Positions 3,992-5,576 of a stretch of DNA of 5,576 nucleotides are shown here, in pieces. The notes under the pieces are model-generated. The model was not told the origin of the DNA, did not search any database, and saw only the letters and a program-made list of their open reading frames with translations. The stretch's first letter is position 1, and every line of letters starts with the position of its first letter. The translations under genes were made by a program, and so were the position numbers. Origin of the DNA: an uncultured Lachnospiraceae bacterium (lineage in GTDB: Bacteria > Bacillota > Clostridia > Lachnospirales > Lachnospiraceae); NCBI GenBank assembly GCA_945788595.1, contig CALZMS010000085.1:1-5576 (forward strand), given 5' to 3'.

Positions 3992-5533
3992 ATGCAGGCA
4001 TTATTTGACGCTATCAATGCGGTGTGCGAAAAGATCCAGATCCTTTCTGATCTTTTCTGGGATTTCCCCACCAACTTTGACTGGTACGCTAACATTCCAA
4101 TTCTGGGAAATTTCTCACTGGCTATCATTCTTCTGATCGGCAGCGGTATCTATTTCAGCTGCAGACTGGGATTTATCCAGGTGAGACAGTTTAAACATGG
4201 TCTAAATGTACTCAGAAAGAGTAAGGCAACCGCCATCGGTATTACTCCGCTGGCAGCGTTCTTTCTTTCTACCGCCATGCGAGTCGGCCCCGGCAATATT
4301 CTGGGCGTGACCGGCGCTATTTCCGTGGGTGGCCCCGGAGCGCTGTTCTGGATGTGGGTATCCGCATTCTTTGGTATGGCTACAGCTTATACAGAGTCAA
4401 CGCTGTCCCAGATCTTTAAGGAGAAAAAAGACGATGAGTACATCGGCGGTCTTGCCTTCTATGGTAAACGTCTGTTAAAAGGCTCTGCCGTAGCCGGCGT
4501 AGTGCTGTCTTTGATGTATATCATCTACGCGCTGCTGTGCTTCCCGGCGCAGGGCTTCAACACTGTATCTTCTGTTGGCCAGATTGCTGAGGTACTGACC
4601 GGCAAGACCATCGATACCAATTCCGCCCTGTACTGGATCGCATTTGTAGTTCTTATCGTTGTGGTTATCGCTGTTTCCTTCGGCGGTATCAAAAAAGTGA
4701 CAAAAGTAACAGACTTCCTGGTACCGATCATGGCCGTAATCTATGTGGCTACGGTAGTCGTATTGATTCTGGTGAATTTCACAAGAATTCCGTGGTTCTT
4801 CTATGCAGTATTCTCTGAGGCCTTTAAGCCTGAGGCAGTCTTCGGCGGCGCCTTTGGTATCGCACTGGCTCAGGGTGTCAAGAGAGGTCTTATGTCCAAC
4901 GAAGCAGGTCAGGGTACTATCACCATGCCCGCAGCCGCTTCCGATGCCGCTCATCCCTGCGATCAGGGCTGTGTACAGGCCATCGGCGTATTCCTGGATA
5001 CCATAGTCATCTGTACACTGACCGGATTCGTCGTAGTTATGGGCCGCGTATGGCAGACAGACAACTCCGCGGCATGGTTTGAGATGGGCAAGTTGCCAAA
5101 ATATCTGGCTTCCGCCACAGAGCTGGCACCCGGAACAGCCTTTAATACAGTAGTATCCCTGCTGATTTCCGTATGCTTCGGTCTGTTCGCCTTCACCTGC
5201 CTCCTGGGCTTTATGTCCTTTGCAGAAATCTGTGCAAACCGTATTTCCAGAAGCAAAGTATTCATCAACGTAATCCGTGTACTGTGTCTGGTGGTTATCT
5301 CCTTCGGTGTACTCACCAGCATCGCCGGTCTCGACCTTGGTGCACTCTGGAACCTGTCCGACTTCGCCAATATCCTGATCGCCTACTGCAATATTCCGCT
5401 GTTGTACATCGGATTTAAGTACGTAAAGAAAGCCACAACCCATTTCGAGAAAAAAGACGGCACACCGTTTACCTCCGAAGTAGTCGGCATCGACGTATCC
5501 GTCTGGGATGAGAAAGCAAAACAGAAAAAATAA
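3992..5533 (+). CDS. Alanine/glycine:cation symporter, AGCS family
   Basis: This 513-residue integral membrane protein belongs to the AGCS family (PF01235, TC 2.A.25), which imports alanine or glycine with Na+ or H+. About eleven hydrophobic segments are visible, roughly 38-57, 86-110, 112-133, 167-186, 212-232, 241-262, 282-298, 327-350, 385-411, 425-445 and 450-475. Family hallmarks are RVGPGNI (97-103), GGPGALFWMW (113-122) with the following ATAYTESTLSQ (130-140), and SNEAGQG (302-308) leading to HPCDQGCVQAIGVFLDT (321-337). Compared with the usual RVGTGN and SNEAGMGSAP, this copy has VGPGN and SNEAGQGTITM, and GGLAFY where GGPAYY is common, pointing to a divergent clostridial subgroup whose substrate may differ. 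It is somewhat longer than many members (about 450-480), with a hydrophilic N-terminal extension and a charged C-terminal tail. AAGAGGAG (3978-3985) sits six bases before the ATG. A strong promoter and short leader precede it. Downstream terminator not seen. Confidence 0.95.
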   Translation: MQALFDAINAVCEKIQILSDLFWDFPTNFDWYANIPILGNFSLAIILLIGSGIYFSCRLGFIQVRQFKHGLNVLRKSKATAIGITPLAAFFLSTAMRVGPGNILGVTGAISVGGPGALFWMWVSAFFGMATAYTESTLSQIFKEKKDDEYIGGLAFYGKRLLKGSAVAGVVLSLMYIIYALLCFPAQGFNTVSSVGQIAEVLTGKTIDTNSALYWIAFVVLIVVVIAVSFGGIKKVTKVTDFLVPIMAVIYVATVVVLILVNFTRIPWFFYAVFSEAFKPEAVFGGAFGIALAQGVKRGLMSNEAGQGTITMPAAASDAAHPCDQGCVQAIGVFLDTIVICTLTGFVVVMGRVWQTDNSAAWFEMGKLPKYLASATELAPGTAFNTVVSLLISVCFGLFAFTCLLGFMSFAEICANRISRSKVFINVIRVLCLVVISFGVLTSIAGLDLGALWNLSDFANILIAYCNIPLLYIGFKYVKKATTHFEKKDGTPFTSEVVGIDVSVWDEKAKQKK

Positions 5534-5576
5534 CCAAAGAATTAGAAGGGCAGTGTCCGTCAAAAGGGCGGGCCTC

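Noticed and set aside
4475..5563. Long open frame of 362 codons antisense to the symporter gene
   Set aside because: It lies almost wholly opposite a clear membrane transporter, has an implausible Cys/Tyr/Asp/Gln-rich composition, no recognisable domain, and begins in the intergenic tail without a convincing ribosome site. It is a by-product of the symporter's codon bias.
5534..5576. Terminator after the symporter
   Set aside because: The final bases are G-rich (AAGGGCGGGCCTC) and could begin a hairpin, but the window ends before any matching arm or T-run can be seen.

Overview
The window looks like a chromosomal stretch from a gut-type Firmicute, most likely a member of the Lachnospiraceae (Blautia/Dorea/Ruminococcus-like). 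This is inferred from protein flavour (HD protein with GDPKRIQHF, DUF2156 with SGRKMHNKRNHIARF, AGCS symporter with SNEAGQGTITM), strong AGGAG ribosome sites, and sigma-A type -35/-10 boxes. No database search was possible, so genus is not claimed. I see no tRNA, rRNA, CRISPR, transposase gene or classical riboswitch.

Layout. (1) 1-469, plus strand: the 3' part of an HD-domain phosphohydrolase gene, probably lacking only its first few codons. (2) 470-657: a compact regulatory gap with a near-consensus sigma-A promoter (493-521) placed directly ahead of a textbook intrinsic terminator (535-567), then an AT-rich stretch with two TATAATAC boxes before the next gene. (3) 658-1203, plus: a 181-residue XRE-HTH plus cupin transcription regulator. 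(4) 1204-1423: a convergent gap holding a 41-bp, 40/41 matched inverted repeat around a 71-nt GC-rich centre (1223-1375). This is the most striking non-coding structure in the window. (5) 1424-3178, minus: a 584-residue fusion of a DUF2156 (MprF C-terminal type) domain and a GNAT acetyltransferase domain. (6) 3293-3790, minus: a 165-residue TPR protein. (7) 3791-3991: a divergent promoter region with a dyad exactly midway between the two -35 boxes. (8) 3992-5533, plus: a 513-residue alanine/glycine:cation symporter (AGCS family). The last 43 bases after it show nothing I can call; any terminator for the symporter is probably cut off by the window edge.

How the genes relate. There is no clear operon. 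The HD and XRE-cupin genes point the same way but are separated by a terminator. The fusion enzyme and the TPR gene point the same way with a 114-nt gap, and each has its own ribosome site and a promoter candidate. The symporter diverges from the TPR gene. The XRE-cupin regulator has no evident partner beyond itself. A link between it and the symporter is conceivable but is not shown by the sequence. The proteins are largely ordinary for this lineage; the items worth a second look are the long inverted-repeat element, the promoter-terminator unit and the two-domain transferase fusion.
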